From Narthecium ossifragum (Eukaryota; Streptophyta; Magnoliopsida; Dioscoreales; Nartheciaceae), in contig OY986971.1 in assembly GCA_963920575.1 (NCBI GenBank), positions 20,078,492 through 20,142,491 on the forward strand: DNA of 64,000 bases, written 5' to 3'. A model generated the notes under the pieces. The model saw only the letters and a program-made list of their open reading frames with translations. It searched no databases and was not told the origin of the DNA. Position 1 is the stretch's first letter, and the number at the start of each line of letters is the position of its first letter. The position numbers and the translations under genes were made by a program. Positions 11,419-24,625 of this stretch are shown here, in pieces.

Positions 11419-12424
11419 GACGGCGTCGGGAGCCGCCAGAAATGGGAAGAATGGTGGGTTTCGGGTAGATGGTTGGAGTTAATGGGGGAAGTGGTGGTCG
11501 GGGTGGGCTGAGAGGCCGTCGGGATTGGGAAAGAAGGAGGTGGTTGTGGTGGGGGAGGATCTCGACGAGGAGGTCGGGGGGCAGCTGAGCTCGGGGTGGA
11601 GGTCGCCGGTGACTGGGAAGGGCGATGTCAATGTAGGTGACCTCGGGGAGGTCAGAGTAGTTGGTGGTTGAAAGAGAAGGGCAAGGGCATTATAGTCTTT
11701 TTATAAATGAATGTGACTAATCGTCTTAAAAAAACAAGCTATCAGTCTAAGCCGTACTGATGATACACGGATCTGTAAAGAAGACATATGTTAGTCGTAG
11801 AAGCTTTGGAGAAGACGAAGGATCTTCGGAGCGTCGAGGAAGACGACCGCCAGCCCTGCAGGGGGATAAAGATCAAAGGAAATCCGAGGCCGGGTGGCCT
11901 CGGGACTCTCCTCCGATGCCTAAGTTAGGATTTAAGAACTCGTGACAGTATTTTATCAGAGTTTTGGGGCCGAGAAAAAAGAGTCTACCTTTGACTGACG
12001 GGTCCAGGTGCTATTTATAGGCGTAGGGGAGAGGTTGTTAGAATCCGTGCGGTTACGGAGTTGCGATTCCCTTATTATAAAAGATTTGAATATATCCACT
12101 GTGAACCGCAGGATACTAACTAATGTGATCCCAACCGATGTGATCCGTAGGATCCCAACTAATGTGATTCCAATCGGTGTGATGCAGGATCTCAACTATG
12201 TGATGGATGGTTAAAGCAAATTTGGCATTATCACGTGCCAAATTATAATAGGAGAGCTGGCGTCAAATCCCAAAAAAAAAATCCATACATGATGTACCGA
12301 GTCGAATACGACTTCGGGCATTGATTGGGTCGGGTGTATGTTTGGATCCGATCGGAGTTTCGAATCCGCTAGGCTCTATTGGATGTGCTCCGCACGTGAG
12401 GGGCCCTTGTAGTTAAAATTCCGT
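11419..12424. other. No gene; G-rich stretch then repeat relic upstream of TGT
   Basis: 11419-11690 is G-rich without coding signs. 11760-12350 resembles a decayed LTR or TRIM-like relic (GC-rich part with GATGCCTAAGTTAG, a TATTTATAGGC motif at ~12014, imperfect ~24-bp repeats of GATCCCAACnnATGTGATCC around 12100-12190). The classification is uncertain. The TGT promoter must lie near the right end; no clear TATA box is visible close to the gene. Confidence 0.4.
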
Positions 12425-12731
12425 TTGTGTCGCCTCCTTTTCCCTCCGCCGCCGCAGGCAAACTCCAAACTCGGCGCCTCTTTAGGGCTCACAGCTGACC
12501 TCCTTAATCATCTCAATCTTGCTAGGGTTTCATCGATTAGTTCAATATTGTACGATTTTTTTTTCTATTGTGCTCTTTTTCTTTGTTTTTACTCCATTTC
12601 TTCTGACAAATTAGTTGGGTCTCGTATGGCATGAGCGTTCTTGGACGCTCAAGTTGTTGGATTAATGGAGGTTTTGACAATGATGGTGCGGTGTGTCTGC
12701 ACAGGGAATTTGATCGTGGTTTCTTTCTTTG
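12425..12731 (+). promoter_or_regulatory. Probable 5' leader of TGT
   Basis: A CT-rich patch (12436-12455) is followed by a T-rich leader that runs to the start codon. Several ATGs occur before the TGT start, for example at 12626, 12665 and 12681, so upstream ORFs may be present. The transcription start is not determined by the sequence. Confidence 0.4.
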
Positions 12732-15700
12732 ATGGCGCTCCGGTTTGAGGTATGTGTTGCTCTTATATTCCAGCTTTGATGGGCATGTAGAAGTTGCGTT
12801 GATCAAGAATGCCAAGAAAGCGGGCACTGCTTGGTTTTTCTGGCAATTGGTGTTGATATGGTTCGTTTGAATAAGTTTTTCTAGGGATATCCAGTTGTAT
12901 GACTCTTTGTATGATTGAAGTGGATTTAAACTCACATTGCACCAATTTTTGTATCATAAGCAGTTCAGCATTTGTTCCGGTTGACTTATATATTTAATGC
13001 GGTCATTCCATTTGGTTTTCTGGTATTTGTTTTTCGATTAGAGTTTCATGCCTGCAGGTAGCAGGGAGGTTCAATCGTGCACGTGCTGCTCAATTGACAC
13101 TGCCCCATTTTGTGTGTGAAACACCATTATTTATGCCTGTTGGAACCCAAGGTTGTTTCTTGTTCCTCTTCGTTTAGCTTTAAAGAATGCCAAGTTTCTT
13201 ATTTTTTGCAGCTATACTGGTTAGGTCAATCTATCTGTTGATTATGTTGTTCTTCATATTATTTATCTGCTAGGATTCTATCGATACATAGAAGGAAGTT
13301 ATCTATTCACTAGGTTTTGAATCCATATACTCAATAAGAGGCTAAGGCATATTGTTCATTGCTAATCTGCATTGGTAGTTGGATTCATAGATTTGTTGTT
13401 CAGGTGAACTTAAGGACAATGATTTCATGGTTTCTTGGTTCTGCCTTGGCATGGTGTAGTAGAGGCTTGGAAGTGCTACGTATTCAGGCTCTGGGAATCA
13501 CGTCAATATTTACTTGTACCATTTTCCTTATGCTTCTTGAGAAGTTAAGGAAGGCTACCCTAATTGCTGCTTTGTGATTTGGATTTATTATTTCCAAATA
13601 ATGCAATGGCTCTGTTTTCTCTTATCAGCTCAAGGAGTTAGGAAAATACCATCTCACTGTGGCTTTCTTGGGTCAGTTTTCAACAGTGGATTGCCATGCC
13701 CCTGGCATGCTCCATGCTGGTAACTGGCCTAGTCAGTGTCTGCATGATCAATTCCTACACTAGGAGATTGACATAGCAATCTGAACCACTTGTATTTATA
13801 TCTTTTAACACCTTAAGTTTTACTAGAGATTGGTCTGGGCCAAATCAAGTTTAGATGGTCCACTACTTCCAGAAAATGCCTTGCTTGATTGCTGATGGAG
13901 GAAAAACAACAGGGTATAGATCTTTCAACTTCTTTGCTAAGGAGGCATGTTTGCAAATTGTCGAGATTGAGCATTATCAGACTGACTGAAGAGATTTTGT
14001 TTTTAGCTGATCAAATAGTACCTGAATTGCATAATACAATCATCGCATTGACTTCAAATTCAATTTTACTAGTTTTTTTTTGTACTTCTATATGGCATAT
14101 AGGTATATTTAAGGCTTTTCACATCGTATTGAGCTAAATACATGCTTCATTGGCATATTTCAATGATTCATATATTGAAAACATTCTATATTTCTGTTCC
14201 ACAATGAATACATTTTGCAGAATGTTTTGTCTGTGATTGTTCTTTGTACCATCACATTGCTTCTGATTCTTTTATCATGTTCTTTTTCTTCGCCGACCTT
14301 AGTTTGCTTATGACTATTTCTGACGCACTTTTATATTCGAATTGATTTCCTAGGTACAATTAAAGGACTGACTAATAACCAGCTGGAGGATATTGGTTGC
14401 CAAATAATACTTGGTAATACATATCATTTGGCTCTTCGTCCTGGAGCTGAATTAATTGACGAACTGGGTGGTCTTCACAAGTTCATGAACTGGAAACGTG
14501 CATTGCTTACAGACTCCGGTGGATTTCAAATGGTTGGTAGAGTTGGAATTGTTTGTATCTGTTACTTTCCAAACTTCTGGAAATTAATTTGTTCTTAGTT
14601 CTACAAGCGAGCATGCTTCTGTTTTGCACTCTTTAATGTTTGCCCTCAAAGTTTGCTTTCAAAATTTGAAAAAGGGGAGAAGAATCTGTTAGTAAGAGAC
14701 AGACCACAAGTTTTCTAACATAATGATTTGGATTTTATGTGTTTTGAAGTAAAAAAGAAGTCTTGTTCTAAATATGAATTTCTTTTTTTTTGATTAGTTG
14801 AGCCTTTTACCTGGCTTAGGGGGGCAAATGCCCTACATTTCCAATTAATTGGGGGGCTTGGAGTTTAGAACCCAAGATCAACCCATGACCACCATGGGCT
14901 ACTACCACTTGAGCAACTCAAGGGCTGTTCTAAATATGAATTTCTGATGCAGGGAATTTTGGATCTCCTATCAACTCTTTGGTCAAGAAATGAAAATAAA
15001 ACTGATCTTGCTTTGACAAAGCTGGACAACGAACTGTTGGCATAATCTCTTGCTTTCAAAAGAAGATTTCTTATCATATTATATATAGAAATTTATGCAA
15101 TTTGCGAAGTAGGAATTCTAGTGTAGAAATGCTTATCGTCAGAAACATGCCTTTTCTTGGTCTGCTTATTCAATACCTCTGTGTTAACCTTTAATATTGC
15201 AATGAATGCAGTTTTTCTGTGACTAGGTGTCATTTGACTTTGTTCCGGACCTTTTCTATTAATACCTTGGGTCTACTGAAATGCTTCAACCAGAATGTCT
15301 TATCCTGACTGGGTCTATAAGCATTTTGTAGAATGGCCACTATCATTTGTCGGGCCAAGACTTCAGATCAGTGGTAGAACATGTATTCTTTTCCTTTCAT
15401 ATATATATATATTTTTTTTAGCTGAGCAAGTATTGCCTGTTGAATGATTGTTTTCTGCCTTCTGTTCGACTTAATGTTTCTCTTCGATGCGCTTGAGCAA
15501 AGGTCTAGCCTCTGTATTTGAAACATCATCTGAACTTCTTTTTTAGGTTTCTTTGTTGCATTTGGCTGATATTACGGAGAAGGGTGTAACATTTCAGGTA
15601 CTTCTTCAGAGGCTTTTAGATGCTTCCTGTTACCTCTAGTAGGTTGCAATGTTGTGTCTTACTTTTCAGGAAAGTACTTGGCTATGTGCTTTGGTTAGCT

Positions 15701-18700
15701 ATTCATGTCGTAAACACTTAAGTTTGTATTGCCTTGCATTAGGGTTGAGCCTTAGATGGTGACAGTAACATAGTTATTTTTTGGGCCATGGTCTCTGAAA
15801 AAACCAAGCCTAGAGCTCTAATGAAGCAGTTCATGGATTGCTTAAGCTGGTAGTTCTTGTACGCCCCCGATCCCCAAAACCTGCTTTAGGAATCGTGCGT
15901 GAGAATATAAAAAATCATGAAATAATATAATGAAATTGCAGCATAATTAATGGATTTATCTATAATCGTATAACACTTGATTTGATGTAGGAAAATTCAC
16001 ATAAACTCTCATTAATCTCGACAGACAGCATGAAGACCCTCTGCAAGTATCGTAAACATCCTTGTGATGTCGCGGCACAGAAACATGCCCTTGGATGCTC
16101 AGAACATACATCACGATGCATCAATCAATTTCTTCAACAATCAAAATCCCAATTAGATTGACGTAATCTAATTCAAAATCGGTTAAAGCAGGAACAAAGC
16201 CTCGGCATATACTCAATAATCTGTCATCATCAAGCATAGATCCCAAAATATTAGCTTAAAACCAACCAAAATCCAGCTATAACCACAACATATAACAAGG
16301 CTGGAAGAGTTACTGTAGCACCTGGGCCCTTAGCACCTTAGCAATGTTCCAGCAATTACATGAGACACATCTTGACAGATTTTCACAAGATAAAACCCAT
16401 TTCTGGATAACATGAACTGTCATCTACAAACTAATATAAAAGAAGTCCATAAAATCTCGATCATTCATGATCCAAACATGGAGGAAACATTGCTAATCAG
16501 ATTTTTACCGTTCATCAATGCTGGAAGGGCAGCAACATGACAAAACTCATATCTGGGACATGTTTTTGCCAAAACTCATGAAACTAAACTCATATTGGTA
16601 TACCAAACAAATTGATCTACGCTGCCATACAAATCTGATCAAAAACCATAAAATGAGCTAATCAAATTCACCATAAATCATACAAGGAAGCTGTTTTTTC
16701 TTGAAGAACAGGACAATAACATCTCTAATAATTCCTAGACATGCCTTGACCATTCTCTCTCTTAAAGCCAAAATAATGTAGAAAACAACCTTATAAACAA
16801 TATGTTACGAAGCTGTTAAAGAAAACATCATCAAAATGGATCAAAATCTATCATAAAACAAGTCTTATTTCCTACCAAAACAGAGCACCAGTTATAAGCT
16901 TGAGTTTCGGCGAGATTTCTCCAACCAAACCTCACAGAAATCATCATAAACAACTAACGGTGAGTTTGGTTGCGCGAATCGCTGGTGCACCCTGATCGTG
17001 GGATGCATGCATCGTCGCCACATGCATGCATCGACCATCTAATGCTGGTGTTTGGTTTGTCTTTGGGATCGTATGATGCAATATTATTATATAATGTTCA
17101 CATTAAAATAATATATATATTATTCGTATAATTTTAATATATATACATTAAAATTTTAATATATATTATATGATATTTTAATATTATATATATTAAAATA
17201 TAACTTTATTGCATCATTATGTGAAATATTAAAATTTAACTTTATTGCATCATTACCTAAACCCTGATACCAGAAAGGCGGAAGGGAAGGTATTGATATG
17301 TTGAAACTGTTGTTCAGTTTCAAGAATCTTATTTATAGATTCATGTTCAGATTGATCATCCGAAAAGGCACTTTCAGTATTAACTTGAGCTTTATCCTTA
17401 TTAAGGACTTGAATACTAGTTTGATTGAGTTGTTTACTAAGAGATTCAATTATCTCTTCTTTTAACTCTTTTTCGAGTTTAAAATCAGAAATTTCTGGAC
17501 TTGGTTTTATAAATGATTTAGCATTCTTTATAGCCTTTTCTTTTGCTCTATACAAATTTGGAATAATTTCTTCTAATTTATTGACAAGTTTGTCAACAGT
17601 TTGCTCAACACGAGTTAACTGTTGCCCAAGAACTTGTAAATAAACATTAGAATAATTATTCTCTTTAAAGAGTTTATTAATCTCTTTTAAAATCTCATGC
17701 GTAGATTCTATAGGCTTTATAAAAGCAGTTGCCTCTAAATTAGAGGTTGAGGTTCCTTCTAATTTAAGAGGTTCAGTCGGAGGATATAAAGATCTCTTTT
17801 GAGTACCGATGTTTGTTTTCCAGAACTTAAAATGTTCTTCAAGCATATTAATACTCGTAGGATTTTCTTTCTCAATAATTTGATTAATAATTTCTGTAAT
17901 TTTTGATTCTTTTTCATCAACATAATGATTTAAAAACCAAGGAACAAAGAATTGAATCTGATTCTTGGCTTCTAATTCACGATAATATAATTTTTTATAA
18001 TGATTCTGTTGATCCTTATTAAAGGTTTAAAAGAACCAATCACGAAATTGTTTATTATATAGTTCTTGAAATTCCTTATTAAGGTATTTCCGAACATAAC
18101 TATGAGGTCTAAAATCCATTAAAGATGGACACTCATTTCGGAATCAGTATTAGACTCCTTGTCATATATTCCATGGGGAATTTGAGATTCAAAAATTCTA
18201 ATAGCTTGAACCGGAGTTCCTGCTCTAGACATAGATTTTCTAGAAGAGGTAGTAACATCAGTAAATTTAATTGTCCTATTAGGATCAAAGGTTATAGTAA
18301 CTTCACCATCATCAGTCTGTGAAATCTGATCAATTTGCTGATTTACAATTGGTCTAGGAGGTACAGCATTAGCTATAACCTAGTTATCAGGGAAATTAAC
18401 TTCCTCCCATTTTATTTGTCTATTCGTAGCAATTCTAGAGGACAGAAGATTAGTTTCAATTAAAACTGTTTTTCCCGGAGGGATAAATTGTTTAGCCTTG
18501 GAAGCTAAGGTACTAAGAACCTTATAATGAATTCTATAAACAATTGCTATAGTCTCGGATTGAGGTAAAAATTCATAACCATGAATCTTAATGTTAAGAC
18601 TAGTGGCTTCAAGAATATTAGGATCAGTCAAGGATAAACTAAGGTTCGGGTAAACATTAAAATAAATCGGTTCATGACTGAGGCTAGTTTCCATGATTCC

Positions 18701-21700
18701 CATAAGGGATTGGGGCCAATTAAGGCATCTAGCATCTCTCAGACAAGAGAGAATAGAGGCATTTAAACCTTGTAAGGTTAGTGGTTTATATGCCACTTGA
18801 ATTAATCCTATGTGGGTGTTATTGTATTTCTCCATATAAGGATTTAAGTCTTCTTCAGAGACAAGCTTAATAGTCTGATCTTCTTGATCGACAGTCACAG
18901 TCTTTTCGACAGTTTTAATCGCTATAAGCGATTTTAGATCTAAAAATCCAATTTTATAGATATCTCTGTTAGGAACATCGAGGATTGCCCAGTTATTAAG
19001 GGCTTCTAATTCAAAAGGGAATTCTGCCAATTGGGCATTTTTCAATTTTTTATCCTTTTTGGAATTAATTTTCCTTAAGGCAGTAGATGTGACCATGATT
19101 CTAGTAGTATGCAGGTATAATCAATTAGAGAGATGTATCATCAGAAAATAAGTTTTATATTTTTCTTTCTATTACTTAACCTTTAAACTTAATCAGTCAA
19201 TGATTTAATTCAACCTGTCTTCAGTTATGAATTCTCAATTACTTCTTTAACATTCTTCTGCTCGTCTGCCAACGATTTCTAGGACTTATCCTGACGCCTG
19301 TCCATCGGCTAATGGTGCGAAATGCGGCTTTGGTGACGATCCACAGAATAGGTTAAATAATAATCAGAATTAATAACAGAAGAAGGGATACATGACTATG
19401 AATCAAACATGCAGATTTATAAAATAAAGAACATATATAAAACAAATTTTTTAAAAACTACATTGATCTAACGATTAGATCTACACTACTCCACAACTCA
19501 CACAACATGGCTCTGATACCAGAAAGGCGGAAGGGAAGGCATTGATTAGAAATCAATATCTAGAGGAGACTGGCGCTCGATTCAACCGATCTGTTTGACG
19601 AGATCGGAAGGTAGAACTGAAATATAAAAGTTCCAGCCTTTAGATATTACTTCTAAAAAATATCTCTAGAAATAAAAGTCTGTATTAAAAAGACTTACAA
19701 AGGAGGAGTAGCAAAGCTGCAAGTTTTATTCCACCGGAAGTAGTTACAATAGAGGAAGGAGGGTTACAAGAGAAGAGAGGGGGTGAGTTCCAGTGTGTCG
19801 AACTCAGAAGAGTTCTGTCCCTTATATAGAAACTTGAGGTGCCTTCGAGGCTAAGAATGCCTGCTAGCAAAGTACAATAATTAAGAAAAGAATATTTCTC
19901 TTTATATCATGTCGGCCAGTGGATTCCACTTTGCTTTGTCTGTCATATGCTAGTAGGGCCTACCACTACGTGTGCTGGATAAGGTGTAGTCGGTTGAGTG
20001 GCCTTTATTCCTTGCTTATGGCCTAGAAAGGAGATTCGTTTTGTCTCCTTTAGCTAGTGGATGCTCCACTAGTAGTTGGTGCGTCTTTTGATGGCTTCTT
20101 TCCTTTGGCTTTTCCTGCCACCAACTGATCCCATAGGGCTTCTTGCTCATCAACGTCAAAAGGGTGCTGAGCATCTTGCATAGGATCATCTGATCCGATA
20201 GATATTCTATCTGCTGTAGGGAATATATTATTAAATTGACTTTTCATATAATCATAACACTTCTGAGCGATTTGTTCATCAGAAGCTTTAGGAAATCTCC
20301 TTTCAAAGGCTCTCCTTATACGAGCCATGTGATTGTCCTCGGGGACTTCACGAACCAAATTCTGGTTTAAAACATGTTCATTTCTGCTTATGATCTCAAG
20401 TAATTCAGAGACTTTTGCTGTCACATCCAAGCCCTTCCACCATTTGACTTGGTATCGTCTTTTAAGACAGGGGATGTATAATTCATCCGTTCCAGAAACA
20501 CAGAATGATTTCCAGATCCATGGAATCTCAACTTCAACAAAGAAGTAAAGAGGGCACATTCCCTCTAAAATTTCATCATCCTTCTTGGTATGAAGAATAG
20601 GATGGGTGGAAACCCATTTCTCATATAGGGATGCAATTGGTTCTGGCAAGATATCTAGCTCGGCATCATATTTGTACCACCAATCATAAATCCATGCTGG
20701 AATATCCTTATAAAGGATTTCAGGACATAGTTTAATAAACCATGTATACTTCAAATTCTCATTCTCACATAGGAATGAAAGATAATATGCATCTTTGTAG
20801 TCCCAATAATTGAAACTTTAAGTTTCTTTTTCAATCTTGAATGGGAATGGTTTATGGGTACTAAAGCCCCATTCTTTTGGAGTCATCACATTCTTGATTG
20901 TGCACTTACAATAAGTAGGTGGCTTTCGATCATCAGAATTTTTGTAAAAATGTTCAAAATGAACCCCTCTTTGTGATAAAAGAGACTCCATCCACTTTCT
21001 CGGTTTATATACCGAAGTAGGATATCGGCAATTGTCAAGATATTTTTGCCTTAATTTTTCAGGATTGTCAAAATAGTACATATCCTCTGGTTCAATATAA
21101 ACCATTAGCTCATAAGCTGGTTTTGTGATCAATATCGGATCATTGTCCTTGATCATTTTAGCAAAGATTCCTTTGTCTCTGAGGTATTACCTTGAGAAGC
21201 ATTATTTTTCGGCATATCTTGTGTCGCCGTATTTTTTACAATACCGGAATAGGAAGTATTACTTCCTTGACGAATTGTTCGCCAACTATTACCAGATGCA
21301 GATGATTGTGAGGTGGTGGGGTAAATAGGGGTATTACCCCTATTACCCATTCCTCTCCCACCTCCCCCCCCCCAATGAGGGGAGCATTCCTTCTCATGAG
21401 TACCCTGCAAAAATTCACGGGTTAGGAAATCAGAAAGAACATTATATTTTCCTTTAATAAATTCAATAGTGAAATCAAAGACCGCTAATTCAGCTTGCCA
21501 ACGAGCAAAGATTTGCTTAGAAGTTAAATTCTTAACATCATTTTCAATAACACTCTTAGCAGAGCTACAATCAATGCGAAGAATGAATGGTTGATTAAGG
21601 AGATCATCCTGGAATTTATATAAACATTTAATAATAGATAATATTTCTTTTTTAATAGTGGAATAATTAAATTGAGTAGAATTCCACTTACCTGATGTAT

Positions 21701-24593
21701 ATCGGACTAACTCTTCTTTGTTAGAGTCTAAGCATGTTTGTTTCAAGATGCCTCCATAGCCAATATTGTTGGCATCAGTTTCAATAATCTTCTTGCACTC
21801 TGGTTTAAGTAGATTTGTGCAAGGAAGATTTTTAACTTTCGACTTAATTAGTCTAATAGCATCAGTATGGGCCTCAGTCCAAGGATCAGGATTCTTCTTT
21901 AATCTATTATACATAAGAGCTGTATCCTTCGCCCAATCTTTGTAATAATCAGATACATAATTTAAAACTCCTAAGAACCTTTGTAATTGATTTGTATCTG
22001 TTATAATATCAGGAAATTTAAAAGCAAATTCAATACTTCTATCAATAGAAACTATAGTTCATTTATCAATATTATGACCAAGAAATCTAATTTCAGTTTA
22101 AAATAATTTCATTTTCGGAGCAGATATAACTAATCCATTTTTTATAGCTAAATGTCGAAAAACATCTAAATGTTTTACATGCTGATCAATATTTTCAGAA
22201 AAGATTAATATATCATAAGACAAAATGAAATTAGTATAAGGAATGAAGATTTCATTCATAATATTTTGAAACTCCGAAGGAGCATTCTTTAGACCGAATG
22301 ACATTCCATTCTATTCATAATGTCCAAAGGGAACGGTGAAGGCCGTTTTATATCGGTCTTTCTCTGCAATTTGGATTTGCCAATATCAAGATTTAAGGTC
22401 AAATTTAGAAAAGATTTTTGCTCTATAAATTCTATTGAGCAAATTCCTTTTATTAGGGATAGGATATCTAATCCATTTAAGTACGTTATTAAGGGGCTTA
22501 TAATTAATAACGAGGCGAGGAACTCCTCGTTCTCTTTCAGCAGCATTATTAACATAGAATGCTGTACAACTCCACGGGGAGTAGGATTTTTGGATCAATT
22601 TCTTCTCTATCAAATAATCAATTTTTTTTTATACATAAATCAAGATATTCTTGATTCATCTGGCACGGTTGTGCTCTAGTCGGAACATTCTTTTCATCAA
22701 AAGAATCTTCATAGGGTAATTCAACTATGTGTTGCTTTCGAATCCAAAAAACATTAGGAACGGTGCCGCACACAGATGACTGAAGCTGCTTGTCAATCTG
22801 ATCTATAAGATTTTTGACAGCTAGCTTGTTTAATTGATCTTCAATTTGAATAAAAGAAATTTCTTCTTTAAGAAAATGTATTTGATTTTCTTTGAGAATA
22901 ATATTTTTAACTTTCATTGAGAATTTTCGTATGAGGTTCAGTTATAAACTGTAAAGTAATATATTCTCCTTTATATCTGGCATTTATTCCAAGGAGTCAA
23001 CTCTATTAAGAGGCATAATTTTATGCAAAAATGGAGTACCCAGAATAATGTGTTGAGAAAGATTCTTAACTAACACAAAAGGGGTAGGTATACAAATTTC
23101 TTGAATACCAACATAAGCTTTAGGAAGTTTATAATTAACTTCCAATTTATTACCACCAGCACCACTAAGGGCTTTTCTCAAAATATTTAGAAGGTACTAT
23201 TCCTTCACGAATATAATTAAGATCAGCACCACTGTCTATAAGTGCTATAAGATGTGGTATAACTACTTGATCAGAAATAATTAATGTTATTTCTACGTAC
23301 CATTTTTGAGCAGTGATTTGCTGCAACATTTGGATTAAAAATTCATTCGGAATTTGAGAACTTTGTCCTGTTTCTATTGGCTTACCTTTATCAGGTATAG
23401 AAGGAAATTCTCCTTCAGAAGATAATCTATCTTTATCTTCAATTAAAGAAAATATATATTTATTTTCTTCTCTAAGAAGTTTTACTTTTTCTTTAAGGTT
23501 ATTAACCTCTATGTTTAACTCTGATAAAGACAGAGTTTTAACAGTTTTTTCTTGCCTTCTTCGTATTACTTCAGCAAGACGATAAGTATGATCTGTTTTT
23601 GGAGATTCAATCTTTTGATCTCCCTTCATACAGATCTCAATCAATTGTGATTTTAATTCAGAAGATATATTTTCTTCTGTTAACAATTTTGCTAAAATGC
23701 TCTTATCGAGAGATATCATATTAATAGATAAACCATTCATCTCAACAATAGTTTTCCAGTAATCTGAATTATCTTTCGTAGTACAATTATTAATTGTACA
23801 AGAACATTCTCTTTCATCTTCTGTTGATTCCAAAGAAAAACTTTCATCAGATTCAAAATCAGTATTACTGATCATGACTTTGTATAAGGATTTTTTTAAT
23901 CCTTCTTCGATTTCATTGATCTTTTTCTTGGTATTACACCGATTGGCATAATGACCAATTTTTTCACATTTAAAGCATTTAGCTTTAGATTTATCAGCCT
24001 TTGGCTTCCTCTGAGTATTACTCTTTTGAGGATCATATTTCTTTTTTCTTCTTTTGTAGAAAGATTTATCTTCTTTCTTTTCCTTTTTAAGCTTATTTTG
24101 CTTAACAGGTTCATCAAAAGCAAATTGATGACAAAATTCTCCCAATTGTTTTTCCTCAGTAAGTCTATGAGACTTCAATTGGTTTTTAAGCTTAAGATCA
24201 TTACATAAGCTTAATCCTTCATGAATACATGCATTTATTAATGCACCATAAGTGTAAGAATTATAAGAGATAGTTCCATTATCAGGTTCTCTTAAATAAT
24301 TTCTAACTCTTTCAGCAAAGAGATTAGGCAAACCGTCTATAAATTTTGACTTCCAATGAGTACTATTAGCATCATTAAGTTGCATAACTCTATTAAGAAA
24401 TGTATCTTTATACCAACGGAAATGGGTAAGAGTAGGACATCTTAAATTTTGAAGAAGTGTCCGTGTCTGGTATCAATTACCCCTAAATAGGGTTTAGGGG
24501 TAATCTCAATAATATATATATATATTATATCTCAATAATATATATATATATTATATCTCAATAATATCATAATATATATATTATATCTCAATA

Positions 24594-24625
<32 letters not shown>

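Larger units (their letters stand above)
17262..24478 (-). mobile_element. Endogenous caulimovirid (pararetrovirus), permuted and broken
   Basis: About 7.2 kb, one genome's worth, on the - strand. In coordinate order from the right: coat-protein part, protease, reverse transcriptase and RNase H, a downstream ORF, a non-coding region with TATA-like and Met-tRNA primer sequence, the movement protein, then a coiled-coil frame. Read from the primer site this is the usual order for petuvirus or florendovirus-like members, so the circular genome was opened between the coiled-coil frame and the coat protein. Long AT-dinucleotide DNA flanks both sides. Stops, frameshifts and a shortened RT active-site box show it is defective. 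There is no integrase, as expected. The genus is inferred. Confidence 0.88.

Noticed and set aside
12425..12634. 69-codon frame upstream of TGT as a separate gene
   Set aside because: Lies in the probable TGT leader and has no conserved motif; at most an upstream ORF.
17262..24478. A complete, potentially active virus
   Set aside because: Frameshifts, stops, a shortened RT active-site box and a missing part of the capsid region; described only as a relic.
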